A stretch of DNA of 64,000 bases from Ophioceras dolichostomum. Lineage: Eukaryota; Ascomycota; Sordariomycetes; Magnaporthales; Ophioceraceae. How positions within the stretch are numbered: the first letter of the stretch is position 1; each line of letters starts with the position of its first letter. The stretch spans positions 62,001-126,000 of the forward strand of contig PYST01000031.1 of the NCBI GenBank assembly GCA_003049485.1, written 5' to 3'. Position numbers and translations under genes: made by a program. Below the pieces are notes generated by a model. It was given only the letters and a program-made list of their open reading frames with translations. It searched no databases and had not been told where the DNA came from. Below are positions 34,123 to 44,767 of this stretch, one piece after another.

Positions 34123-36906
34123 ATGCCGGACAAGTCACTCACCGTCGCGACATATGCGGCCGGGGCCTCTCTGGCCGCCATAACGCTCATATACGTCTTC
34201 GCGCCGACGTACCTGCTAGACGGTGGCGATGCCGGTGCTGGCGGCGGTGGTGGTCGAAGCGGCGGCTCTTCCCGCAAGAGGGGAGTGGTCGGCCTCTCGA
34301 ACCCCGCCAACGACTGCTTCATCAACTCGGTCCTGCAGGCGCTGGCCGGGCTGGGCGATCTGAGGATATACCTCATCCGCGAGACGCACCGCCGCAGCCT
34401 CGATGACGCCTGGATATATGCGCAGCCTGTGCCCGCGGACGCAGACGATGCCGTTCTGGGAAATGCCGTCGCCGCCGGTGACCACCGCAGTAGCGGTGGT
34501 TTTGACGGTGCGCAACAGCAACAACAACAACAACAACAACCGCAACAGCTGGGAAAGGGGAAACGGCGGCCGCAGCAGCAAGGCCCTAGTCGAAAACCGA
34601 TGCCGGAGTGGAAGGTTCTGGGCCTGCAGAGCGGCATCGTCACGCAGGGGCTGAAGAGGGTGCTGGACCAGCTCAACGAGCGGCCGATATACAAGAAGAC
34701 GGCGTCGGCGCTGCCGTTCGTCCGCGACCTGGAGACGGCCTTCCGGCAGCGCATCAGCCGGCAGCAGCAGGACGCGCAGGAGTTCCTGCAGGTCGTGGCC
34801 GAGCGCCTGTGCGACGAGTACCACGCCGGCCAGCGCGCGAGGAGGTACGCCCGCATGACGTCTATGATGATGAGGTCAGCAGCGTCAGCGTCAATGGCGA
34901 CCGGCACAGGAACCTCTGTGGCAGCGGTGGTGGTGGACGTGGTGGACGTGAACCTTGTCGACCAGAGGCTTGCCATGGCTGCTGCTGCAGCAGCGGAAGC
35001 GGAAGTAGCCGCTGTGGATGCGGATGCGGATGCGGATGCGGGTGCGGATGCGAGTGCGGATGCGAGTGCGGATTCGAACCTTGACGGCGCCACGTCCGAG
35101 GAGGGCATAAGCCAAGCTGCTACTGCCGGCCCCAGCCTTAGGTCCGTTTCCACAAAAAATGGCGGAAACGCGGCGTTGGCGTCAGAGGATGATGACGGAG
35201 CCGCCCTTCAAGCACACAGTGTAGGAGGGGACAAAGAAGAATCAGGGTCAAGAGTGGTGGCGGCTGTGGCTGTCGACGAGGAAGACGACGAAGACGGATT
35301 CCCCATGGAAGGCATGTTCGAGTCGCAAATCGAGTGCCTCACTTGCGGCTTCAAGCCGCGCCCGACCCAAGCGACCTTCTGCACCTTGACGCTCCACGTG
35401 CCGCAGGTCTCGTCCACCACGCTCAACGCCTGCTTCGACGGCATGTTTAAGACCGAGTACATCGACGACTTCAAGTGCGAGCGGTGCCGCCTCGTCCACG
35501 CCCGTGACGCCCTCGCCTCCGAGCTGGCACGTCTCTCCCCCTCCTCCTCTTCATCGTCTGCTAAGGCGGCGTCGTCGTCGTCGTCAGCCGCAGCAGCCAT
35601 CGAGAAGAAGGCCGAGGCCCTCCGCAGGGCCGTCGCCGGCCTCGCGCACGCCATTGAGACCGACCCAGAGAACTACCAGCCGCCATCAGCAGCAGACGAT
35701 GGCGACGACAGCAGCAACGACGCCACCATCGCGCTCCCCGACCCGCGACACGCGCCAAAACGACGCATCGCCCGCCACATCCGCATGACGCACTTCCCCA
35801 AGATCCTGGCCGTGCACCTCTCGCGCTCCATCTACGCCGCCCACGGCAGCCAGTCGCAGAAGAACTCGGCCAAGGTCGCCTTTCCCGAGCGGCTTCCCCT
35901 GGGCGGCCTGCTGCACCGCCGCAACTACAAGCTCCTGGGCGTGGTCACCCACAAGGGGTCCCACCACAGCGGCCACTACGAGTCGTTCCGCCGCCAGAAC
36001 GTCTACCCGCCGTACTCGACGCCCAACGCGTTCATGGCCGGTGGCGGCCCGTACAGCCGGTCGCTGGGCGCGAGCCCCGCGGCCACTTCTGCTGCTGCTG
36101 GGACTGGGACGCCGTCGCCTGCGAGCGCGTCTACGCCTAGGATTAAGGCGCTGCAGCAGCGTGGAGATGGCGGTGCTGGTGGCGGTTACGACTCGTCGGC
36201 TGAGGGGAGTCCGCTGACGTCGACGCAGGATCTGGGTCTCTCCACGGCTGGTGCTGGTGCTGTTGGCGCGAGCAGCAGCACGACGGCGACGGCGACGGCG
36301 AGGTCGTCGCCCACCCCTGGCTCTCGCTCCGGCTCAAACTCGACCGCGAGCCAACGATCCTCCCCCTTCGTACCAGGTGGCAGCGGCGGCGTCACACCCG
36401 GCACACCCCCCACGACATCAACATCCACTTTGGCCCCGCCATCAGTGGCGTCACCTCCTCCTTCGAAGAAAGAGAAAGACCCAGACTCGTCCAGCCTGCG
36501 CTCCGTCCGCTCCGTCGCGCGCTCGACGCTCTCTAAGATCGCCGCGTCGTCGTCGTCGCGTAGCGGGAGCCGTAGTCGCAATGGCGGGAACAACACCAAC
36601 AACACCAACGGTAACGTCAACGGGAACGCCAACGGGAACGCCAACGGGAACGGCACCGCGGGGGGGCCAACATCGGCGCCGTCACAGCAACAATCATCGA
36701 CGGCAACATCGACGCTGAAGCCACCACCTACAGAGACGCCGACGAAGGGGAAGGAGAAGAAGGGAGGAAACGGCGGCAAGAAGAAGGGAAGCAGTGATCT
36801 GTGGTGGCGGCTTAGCGACGACAAGGTTAAGGAGGCGAGCACTAGGGAGGTTTTGGGGATGCAGAGGGAGGTTTATTTGTTGTTTTATGAGCTGGAGAAG
36901 GATTGA
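34123..36906 (+). CDS. Membrane-anchored ubiquitin-specific protease, UBP16/USP30-like
   Basis: Single exon, 927 aa. An N-terminal hydrophobic segment (AGASLAAITLIYVFAPTYLL, about 12-31) is followed by a basic patch and the USP Cys box GLSNPANDCFINSVLQAL with the nucleophile at residue 65. It reads NDCF as in yeast Ubp16 rather than the usual NTCY. The QQQDAQEFLQVV helix, the CxxC pairs (CLTCGFKP and CERCRLVHA) and the His box THKGSHHSGHYESFRR (about 607-622) complete the fold. The N-terminal anchor plus this Cys box suggest a mitochondrial outer-membrane deubiquitinase, as for Ubp16 and USP30. The catalytic domain is interrupted by poly-Gln, an Ala/Asp repeat (DADADADAGADASADAS), Ser/Ala runs and, near the C-terminus, an Asn/Gly repeat; all come from minisatellite-like DNA. 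Localisation is inferred. Confidence 0.9.
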   Translation: MPDKSLTVATYAAGASLAAITLIYVFAPTYLLDGGDAGAGGGGGRSGGSSRKRGVVGLSNPANDCFINSVLQALAGLGDLRIYLIRETHRRSLDDAWIYAQPVPADADDAVLGNAVAAGDHRSSGGFDGAQQQQQQQQQPQQLGKGKRRPQQQGPSRKPMPEWKVLGLQSGIVTQGLKRVLDQLNERPIYKKTASALPFVRDLETAFRQRISRQQQDAQEFLQVVAERLCDEYHAGQRARRYARMTSMMMRSAASASMATGTGTSVAAVVVDVVDVNLVDQRLAMAAAAAAEAEVAAVDADADADAGADASADASADSNLDGATSEEGISQAATAGPSLRSVSTKNGGNAALASEDDDGAALQAHSVGGDKEESGSRVVAAVAVDEEDDEDGFPMEGMFESQIECLTCGFKPRPTQATFCTLTLHVPQVSSTTLNACFDGMFKTEYIDDFKCERCRLVHARDALASELARLSPSSSSSSAKAASSSSSAAAAIEKKAEALRRAVAGLAHAIETDPENYQPPSAADDGDDSSNDATIALPDPRHAPKRRIARHIRMTHFPKILAVHLSRSIYAAHGSQSQKNSAKVAFPERLPLGGLLHRRNYKLLGVVTHKGSHHSGHYESFRRQNVYPPYSTPNAFMAGGGPYSRSLGASPAATSAAAGTGTPSPASASTPRIKALQQRGDGGAGGGYDSSAEGSPLTSTQDLGLSTAGAGAVGASSSTTATATARSSPTPGSRSGSNSTASQRSSPFVPGGSGGVTPGTPPTTSTSTLAPPSVASPPPSKKEKDPDSSSLRSVRSVARSTLSKIAASSSSRSGSRSRNGGNNTNNTNGNVNGNANGNANGNGTAGGPTSAPSQQQSSTATSTLKPPPTETPTKGKEKKGGNGGKKKGSSDLWWRLSDDKVKEASTREVLGMQREVYLLFYELEKD
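35010..35070 (+). repeat. GATGCG/AGTGCG minisatellite inside the deubiquitinase gene
   Basis: About ten 6-bp units of GATGCG with AGTGCG and GGTGCG variants, encoding alternating Asp-Ala/Ser-Ala. It is in frame and probably length-variable. A second array of 12-bp AACGGGAACGCC units lies near 36610-36655. Confidence 0.85.
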
Positions 36907-37995
36907 GTGGGTTGAGTAGAGTTGAGGGAGGAGGCTGGGGCTTTTTTTTTCTCGCTCTTATTTCTTTTCGTTCGGTCTCGGGGATTCTTCGAGTTCGAGA
37001 AAAGGTCTTTTTTTTTCGGGTTGTTCTGTCTCCCGTTCGGTGGCGTTTTCTTTTTCTTTTTTATGTTTTATTTGCATATCTTTCGTGTGTATATTCCCAT
37101 TACCCACTTGGATCTGTCATACAGGGGACTGGACTCACATAGCATGGTCGCCAGCCTTGCTCTCGCTTTTCGGGTTTTTGTTTTTCTTTCTCTTCGCTTG
37201 GGTATCGTCGCGTTGGCCTTTTTGGCTTTTCCTACTCGCTGCATAGAGCTTGGTTTTTCTGGAGATGTCTTACGTTTCACTCACGCTGGTTACAGAAATG
37301 GATGATGCTTGTTTAGAATCCTTTCTTGCATAACCACACAACACAACACATTCATACACACACACCCACCCACTCTTTCTCACGCACATTTGCTCAACCC
37401 TCTTTCTATTTATTGGTGGATAGTTAGACTGGATACTTGGTGGATGAGGCCGGCCGCTTCGAGCCCGAGAACCTAAAAGACACAAACAAGCAAGTCCAGA
37501 CAGACACAACACAGACGCAGACAGATGTCATCATGTACATAGTATGTCAACGACAAGAAGCTAAACACTAGAAGCTACGCACTCTGCATTGCATTGCCTT
37601 GCTTTGCATTAGGACGGCACGGATAGACAACATTGCGTTTACAGACAGAACAAACCCAAAGCAAGGGGACTCTATGATGGGCCGTAGCCTAATATTGGTT
37701 TCGTATGGTGCAATGGTTAAGAAACTGAGGGTGAGGGTATCAAATAATGTTTTATCATTACTTATCTAAAACGTAACGGAGCGAGCGCCGGAGGTCGTCC
37801 CCTGACGAACGGTATGCTAAGATGCTTCCAATGCGTGAATGCAGTGTGTAATGTCTTGTAGGGTAGGTGTCCGGTGAGGTCACTATTTTATATACCAGAT
37901 ACCATAATGCTCGTGTATGTGCGGTAACAAAGATATGTGATGAGATATACCGACGATGGTTCGCCGTGGGATGTAGTGGAATACGACAATATACG
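36907..37995. other. Spacer between convergent deubiquitinase and membrane protein genes
   Basis: 1.1 kb of T-rich 3' region with no supported gene. T runs of 8-9 nt occur just after the deubiquitinase stop. Confidence 0.6.
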
Positions 37996-39833
37996 TCAAC
38001 CTAGTTGGTAACGTTGAGGCGGCGGCTGCTGGACTGGTGGCGGTGTTCCATGTTGTTGGTAGCCATAACCTATTCGATTTTTATAGATGTTAGCTGCTGG
38101 CATGGCATGCTGGCATATCCAGACTCAAGGTCAGACACAGAGAGGGGGACTCGACGTACTTTGCATAGACGGTGGCACCTGAGGTGGTTGATATGCCGCG
38201 TACTGCGGACTCGTCGCGGAATAGGCCGAAGCCTCGTGGTACTGCGCTGGTGCGGGTGACCCGCTCTGAGGCACGGGGGAGCTCTGATGCGACGCCGGGG
38301 CGCCGTAGGCGTCGTACATGCTCGTCGGGTGGCTGCCGTATGGGCTGTGCTGCGGCGACGGGTAGCCCGCAGGAACAGCGGCAGCAGCAGGGGCCGGCTG
38401 GGGCGAGTTGGAGGGGCGGTAGACCGCCATGACGGGCGCGCCCGTGCCAGGAGCCGGGGGGTAGGTGCCCGGTGGCGGCGGGCCGCCGGCTGGGTAGACG
38501 CCGTATGGGGACGGTGCGCCTGGCGGCGGCCCGCTGGCGTAGCCGGGCGCCACGAAGGCAGTGCCGGACGGCGGGAAGGTCTGCGCGACGGGCGGCGAGG
38601 CGGTAGAGGGCGAGACCTTGCCGTTGTCGGGGCGCTTGGAGCGGCGCACCATGAAGAGGATGCCGATGGCGGCGATGGCTATCACGGCGACGCCGCCGAC
38701 AACGCCGCCCGCGATGGCGCCCACATTTGTGGACGAGCCGCCCTGGGCGCTGGAGGCGCCTGATGTCTGGGAGCCGCCGCCGACGGCCGGCCTGGTCGTC
38801 GTGGAAGAGCCGTCAACGTCGTTGTCATCACCGCTCGGCGAGGTCGGCGTTTTCGTCGTCGTGGTCGTTTTCGCCGTTGATTTCCCCGAGGTCGAGGTCG
38901 TGCTACGGGTGTAACTGGGCGGGTAGTCCAGGAGCAGGCCCGTGCCGGTCTTGCTGTCGCAGGCGACCATGGTGAGGATCCGGCCTGGGGATGCCGTGGT
39001 TGAGAAGGTGTAGACGTAACACTGGTCTCGGGTGGACGTCGAGCTGCATTCGCGAATTAGGGGGACTAAGTCAGCCACATACATATTCATAGGATAGATA
39101 GATATCATATAGTGCGGAGCATCTCATATGAGAGTACAAGCTGGGACGAGGTGAAAGAGGGGAGTGTTCTCATACCAACATAGAACCCCTAGACCGGTGG
39201 TACTGTTGCATGCGCCAGCCAGCGAGGAGCTGTAGGGGAGGCATGTCGTTTTGATGGCAGTACAAGCGCCGCTCGAGCAGCAGCCTATGTACTTGCCGTC
39301 GTTCGAGCAGGTTGCGCCCACTCGTCCACATGTGTACGCGTTGTCTATGGGTTGAGCGTGATTAGCTTCGGAAGGCATCCAGATACCTCAGGCAGATAGG
39401 CAGGCCGATCTAGGCCGGTAGATAATCAAACGCAAGCAAGGGTAAGACGGGATCTCTTGGGGCTTAGAAAAAAAAAGGATGAAAGCCGCATACCCCAAGA
39501 CGACGCGACGTAGCCACATGTGTCCGTTGACATGGTGAAGCCCGTAGCTCTCTTGAACAAATCGAAGCCCCCGAACAGCGCCCCAGCAACACCAGGGTAA
39601 TGATGTTGCGGTGGCATCGTCGGCCTCGGTGATACCCCGACGTTGTCGACAGGCGGACGAACGGTCTCCCGCGGCGCCCACGATTCCGGCAGTATCCTCA
39701 GCTCGGGGATGGCGTCGAAATCGGCGGTCAGGACGGCCTCGACCGCCGCCGCAGCCTCAGCCTTGGCCCCGGGAAGGACCGCTACCACCAGCAACAGCAG
39801 AAGCTGGGGTAGCCGACTCCTCGGGAGAAGCAT
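37996..39833 (-). CDS. Predicted type I membrane protein with Cys-rich ectodomain
   Basis: Four exons on the minus strand: 39833-39494, 39344-39176, 39043-38160 and 38069-37996 (488 aa, all junctions in phase). Residues 1-25 form a signal peptide with a Leu/Val core (LLLLLVVAVLPGAKA). The ectodomain contains a Cys-rich module: TCGRVGATCSNDGKYIGCC, then TTCLPYSS, GACNSTTG, a CC pair across intron 2, and DQCYVYTF. A Ser/Thr-rich stalk follows, then one transmembrane helix (GAIAGGVVGGVAVIAIAAIG) stopped by RRSKR, and a Pro/Gly/Tyr-rich cytoplasmic tail. This layout resembles fungal cell-wall stress sensors (WSC/Mid2 type), but I cannot assign the Cys-rich module to a named family with certainty. 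The short last exon, ending in QRYQLG, is supported by phase and composition. Confidence 0.78.
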
Positions 39834-42800
39834 TTTCTTTGTGGAGGAGCACTGTTGTGCAGTGCAACACACTTTACACAAATATGAGCTTCTCGGTTTT
39901 TTTGCACCTCTCTTCTCGGCCGGGACGATCAGGAAATCATCACAGGAAGACAGAGAGAGAGGGAAAGCAAGGAAAGGAAAAGCGAGAAAGAATTCCCATC
40001 TACCGACATGCGCGCACATGGGCGCACTACCCTTCCCTAGAAAAAAAATAGACCGCCCTACGGAGCCCGCTTTCCTCCTCTCGCCGCTATCATGTCATAC
40101 CCACGCCAGGCCTGTCGTGATGGGAGAATCCCACCCTACAGCAAGCACAAAGCTCCCCCAAGAGCTCCTCGGGTCTCGCACCAGCACCGCAGCATGCACG
40201 AAGCCAAGCCCTGGCCGGGCAGGGTGGTGGGTACCCCAACGAGCAAGCGTGGCTTTGATAGCTCTCAACGGGGGCCCCCAAAACAAGATGATGACGGGCG
40301 GGCCACCACCGGGCCACCACCACCACAACGGCGAACCGTAACCACCACCCCTGTACGATCCGGCAAAGCTCATTCGCGGCGTGTCTCTTTGGCTCCCCAC
40401 GCGAGCGGTTCAGCTGCCCCAGATTGGGACAATAAAAGGTCCGGGCAGGTCGGGAAATGCACCCGGTTCTCGTTCTTCTCGGTGTCGATCGGTCGCTCTT
40501 TTGCTCGATTTTTTTTTCTTCCCCTCCTCTCGATCGACCGACCCTTCATCATTTCACATTCGCTCTCGCCCTCCATCGTTCCGGTGACAAGAACTATGGT
40601 GGGAGGAGGAACAGAGGAAATGATTTGAAAGATCGGTCCCTGATGTCCGGTAGTACATCGTATATGTCGTCTAGACTATATAAAAAAGAAAGTGAGCGGG
40701 GAGCAACGTGTGTTGCAGTATCGACGTTGCGACGACAACAGCAGCCTGAGGGAAAAAGGAAGGAGCAACGGCGGTTTTTGGTTGCAGAGCCTCTCTCATA
40801 GGCTAGTGGCCGGGCCCAGACCCTCTCTCTCTCCCACACTAACTCATATCACTGATTTCATCAGTGCCCGCTCACTCACTGTTACCCCATTTATTTAATC
40901 TCCCACTTCTTATCACGAGTCACGACTGTGCCCTCGCTTGCTGCGCTTCCTCATCACCTGGTTGGCGACTGGAAATTGGAGCGTCAGCAACCATTTGCCC
41001 CATGAGATGATGAGTAAGTCCTCTGCGCGATACTGTGTAATACTGTCGTATAGCTAACCTGTCCGGCAAAGAGGGGCGGGAGACGGGATGGGGCCGGACC
41101 GAGACGGAGAAAACAAGGCCGGGGCGCCGGTGAAGTTTGTGAGCGAGGTTCTCGGAGGAGGACCACCGGACGCGAACTGGGTCGGGAGGTCTGTCTGTCA
41201 TCAGGAGTTTCTTTTCAGGAACGGAGAGAAAGCGGCTGTCCGCCACCGGCTGCCTCCCGTTACTGTGAAGTAGACCCAAGTGCCCGTGCCCGAGGCTGCA
41301 GACTCCAACGGAAAGCATGAATTCAAAGTTCCGGCCAGCCCATTTGATTGGTATCCCACCTGTGGTGAGGTATAATCGGTGATGTGAGTCATCTTAGTCA
41401 AGCTAGGTGGTTAGAGCGCTGGTAGCACCTCAGACTTGAGAGCCTTCTGATGGAGGCACACATTTCTTTTGCCAGTTGCGCAGTTTCCAAGCAGGCCAGG
41501 CTGCTGCTGCTGCTGCCTGTCGGCCTCAGGACCTGACGCTGAACCTCGTTTGCTTTTTCCTTTTATTCTTCCGACATATTTAAATCCAAAGCCTGGCCGT
41601 TTTTTTTTTGGTTTCATCCACACCATTTTACCTTCCCTCATTTTCTTCACCCTTTTCCTGCCATTCCATCCCATTCTCATTCATGTACGCCTTTCCATCC
41701 TCTTCATTAAGACTTCACGCTTTTCTAGATGCATTTAGTCAGCGCCGTTACCTCCCCCCCTCTATCTGCAACCTGCTTTGGTGTTTCTCGTATCGAACCC
41801 AAGACAAAGACAGATTACAAGATGCGTCTTAGCCTCCCTTGAGTTGATATAACCGAATTTCACTGCAGGAAGTGCAGCAGCAGGCGGACAGGCCGTCCCT
41901 CCTGCAGCCAGCCTTCTTCAGCTGAGGGGCTCGAGTCAGAAAGAAAGTGCGGAAATCAGCTCCGGGGTCCGAGTTGACCCCTCAGTGGCGCCGACAGTAC
42001 TTCCGTCCACGAGAACCTGCTGGCAGGTCCAAGTTGCCCCGCCCTTGGTTTCCTCCCTCCGTGTCGGCGGCTCTGCTCGAGAGAAAGTCTGCACAGTCGT
42101 ACGGGGCTGCATTATCCCGTTTCCCGAGGTGGCCATTGTTCGGGTCTGTCTAGCCCAGGTTTGTGGTTTTGTGTGAGCAGCGGGCGGCGACTCGAGAGAG
42201 ATCCTATTGAGGACTCGTTCTCGATGCCGAGCTAGGTACCCTGCATTCTGCTGCTTCCGCCCTCTTTCATAGTGTTTCTCACTCTCCTCGTCATTGTTCT
42301 CTATTCTGCATTTATGCGATGCATCAAATGTTATATCACCGAGCAGCCATAGGCTGGCAGACTGGTGATGGTCTTCAAGACTATAATTCCGTCTTATTCC
42401 TCATTTCTGCTGAATCCTCTCCTCTCTGCCCGCTCAATTTAACCCGTCATCTGTCCTCCTCCTCTTGTCCCCCTCTCTCCCACCTCCCGCCTGCGCTGGC
42501 CACCCAGTGGTGGAAATGGTGGGAATGGTGGCAGAGGTGGTGACACCAAAGCGACACCAAGGAAATGCCGATTCCCCATCTTCAAACCACCGCGTGCTAT
42601 CGCGTTGAAACACGTAGCACCGGATGTCTTCTCTGCTATCCTATGGGCGCCTGCAAATTATTCTTCATGCAGGATTGTCGAGAAAGAAGTGGGACTGGTG
42701 CTGGTGTTCCTGCGGGCGACTCTTTCCAGTCAAGTCCGTCTACTACTGCGCTGCTACGCGGGACATTATTTTATTTTATTTTTCTGGTTCTTTATCCCTT

Positions 42801-44767
42801 GGTGGTGATAGGCCTTTTTGGCCAGGCCTTGGGTCGCATGGCCGCTGGTCAGCCAGCAGCAGCGAAGCAAGGACGCTGCACACTGCAGACAGGACCAGCC
42901 AGACCAAGCCAGACAAAGGCTAGAAGATCACACACGCTACCGCCCATTGGCCTGCTGCTGGCCCTGACCGTCCCCGCTTGCAGCACGCAGCGGCACACAG
43001 GAGCACCACCATGGTTGCGAGCGTCATTTTATTTCCTTTTCATTCCTGTCGACCGTTGGCCGCCACCGGTCACGGCTTCTTGCGTTGGCTTGGACTACTC
43101 GCCTGCTTTCGTGGCGCTGGCTGAGCCCACTCATCCCACCGCCAGATATCACGTCCAGCTGCACTTCTTCTGCAGTTTTCTGCAGTCCTGTGCAGCTTCG
43201 CTTGCAGACCTGTGCAGTCCAGCCCATGATTTCAAGATACTTGATTAGCAGAAAAGAGAGAAGAGAGTTGCAACAAGTGGAAGCAAGTGACCGCCAACTT
43301 GTGCTTCTTTCTGGGAGGGTGTATGGCCTGCAAAGCCCAATCGTCCGTCTACGATTGCACCAGCGTCCTTGTGTCCTTGTCGTTGTCTCCGCTCGCAAAT
43401 GTTTCGTCGCCTTGCTGTTTCCGTCCGCGCCAGCCGAGATATGATTTGAGCCGATTTTACAGCATCATCCCACGCGCGCGCATTGTCTGACATTTGTTGC
43501 GTCGCAACCAGTCTTTCCCTCGACCAGTCCAAATCCCAATTGGAAGGGGGGAAAAAGGCTCGTTCCCCATTTACCACCACTCCCTTTCATTTACCAGACA
43601 GCTGGCATTCGGGTGCTGTTTTCTATTTCTATGCGGCTTGTCTGCTGTCCGGAGGACGGAAGGAGGGAAAGAAGGGCGGCTGCAGATCTCCTGATATGTT
43701 GGTCGTTGTCGTACTGTTGTGTGGAGGCGAGAGTCACCAGTTGACCCTTCCACATTTTTATTACTCCTCTTACATCCGTTGCTATTGCTACTAGTTCGTT
43801 CATTGTTTCCGAACGAACATATAAAAGAGAGCCGAAAGAAAAGAGAGAGAGAAGAAAAGAAAGAAAACCGGAATCTTCCTTTCCCCCTCGCTCCACCGCC
43901 GCTTGGGCTGACACGTCAGAAGGAGAGAGAGGAGGCTCCGGAACTGTGCGGGTTGAGTTGGGCACCTCGACATATACCCATATGGCCACATGCTCCTGCA
44001 TGTGCGTCTTGGAATCAACGCCGTCAGCCAGTTGAACCGCAAACCCGCAAATCCCGAATCCAGTCTCGTTACTCGAACGGGGTTTTATCCCGGCCATCGG
44101 CCCAGTTGTGAACGTCCTACCGCCTTGGTGGTAACCTTTATGCGGGGAGCCCCCCGGACGCTCACACTTTTTTTCAATTTCAATTTTCTAGAAACCTATC
44201 ATTCAAGGCTTCTTCTCCCTCTTAATCACCCCTTGTTCTTGCCCTTGTTGCTCTCCGCTTCTTTGAGTCCGAGTGTCTGTCCTGTCCTGCTGTGAGAGCA
44301 TAGTACATACGTACTTGTACTGCCTGGCTTGCTGGCTTGCTCCGAGGCTGCTTGCTTGTTGGAGTCCTCGAATCTCCGCCTCCTCGCCATATCTTCATAC
44401 GTTTTGTCCGCTCTCACGACCGCCGCGAGACATACAAGCATCTCGGTGTCCTCTATCTGATCCCTCCCCGGTGGCCGGGTGAGAAGAAGAAGAAGAAGAG
44501 GAAGTCAGGGGAGGAGGGACTGCTGCTGGTGGCCACCAACCATGTTATAATGCCCCCCGTAACTGGGCGCCCATAGGCCACATCACACCACAAAGAGGCG
44601 ATACACCGGACAAGACACCCTCGACCCTCGACCCGCCAGCCGGGGAGGTAGACACAACCGGCACGCTGGCCCTATACCGCTACCCGATCGTGTTCCCCTT
44701 GCCTTGGACGTACGTGCCGTACGTGCCATACCCTCGACCCCCACCAGTGCCGCCACCGCCGCCAAAG
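39834..44767. other. Long gene-free region (4.9 kb) with CT tracts
   Basis: This divergent spacer is the longest but one in the window. No ORF in it shows a domain, signal peptide or plausible exon chain. Structure seen: CT/GA-rich tracts (for example near 40820-40840 and 43840-43870), a GGTGG-rich patch near 42506-42541, a cluster of TGCAG elements at 43171-43217 and a tRNA D-arm-like stretch near 41402-41425. It may hold long 5' leaders, regulatory DNA or non-coding transcripts. Confidence 0.55.
43171..43217. repeat. Cluster of TGCAG elements at 10-12 bp spacing
   Basis: TGCAG begins at 43171, 43181, 43191, 43203 and 43213, with a related CTGCAC at 43159. The first three are exactly 10 bp apart. 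The regular spacing places the sites on one face of the helix. Meaning unknown. Confidence 0.85.

Noticed and set aside
37700..37735. ATGGTGCAATGGTTAAGA, resembling a tRNA A box
   Set aside because: No B box or acceptor stem nearby.
41395..41470. tRNA-like stretch with a D-arm resembling GGTGGTTAGAGCGC and a TCAGA/TCTGA stem
   Set aside because: The D-stem, anticodon loop length and T-arm (no GTTCRA motif) cannot be arranged into a canonical tRNA, and no acceptor stem pairs. At most a decayed tRNA pseudogene or tRNA-derived repeat.
39834..44767. Possible hidden multi-exon gene in the large spacer
   Set aside because: ORFs on both strands were read for domain motifs and in-phase exon chains; none was convincing, and the translations are low-complexity.
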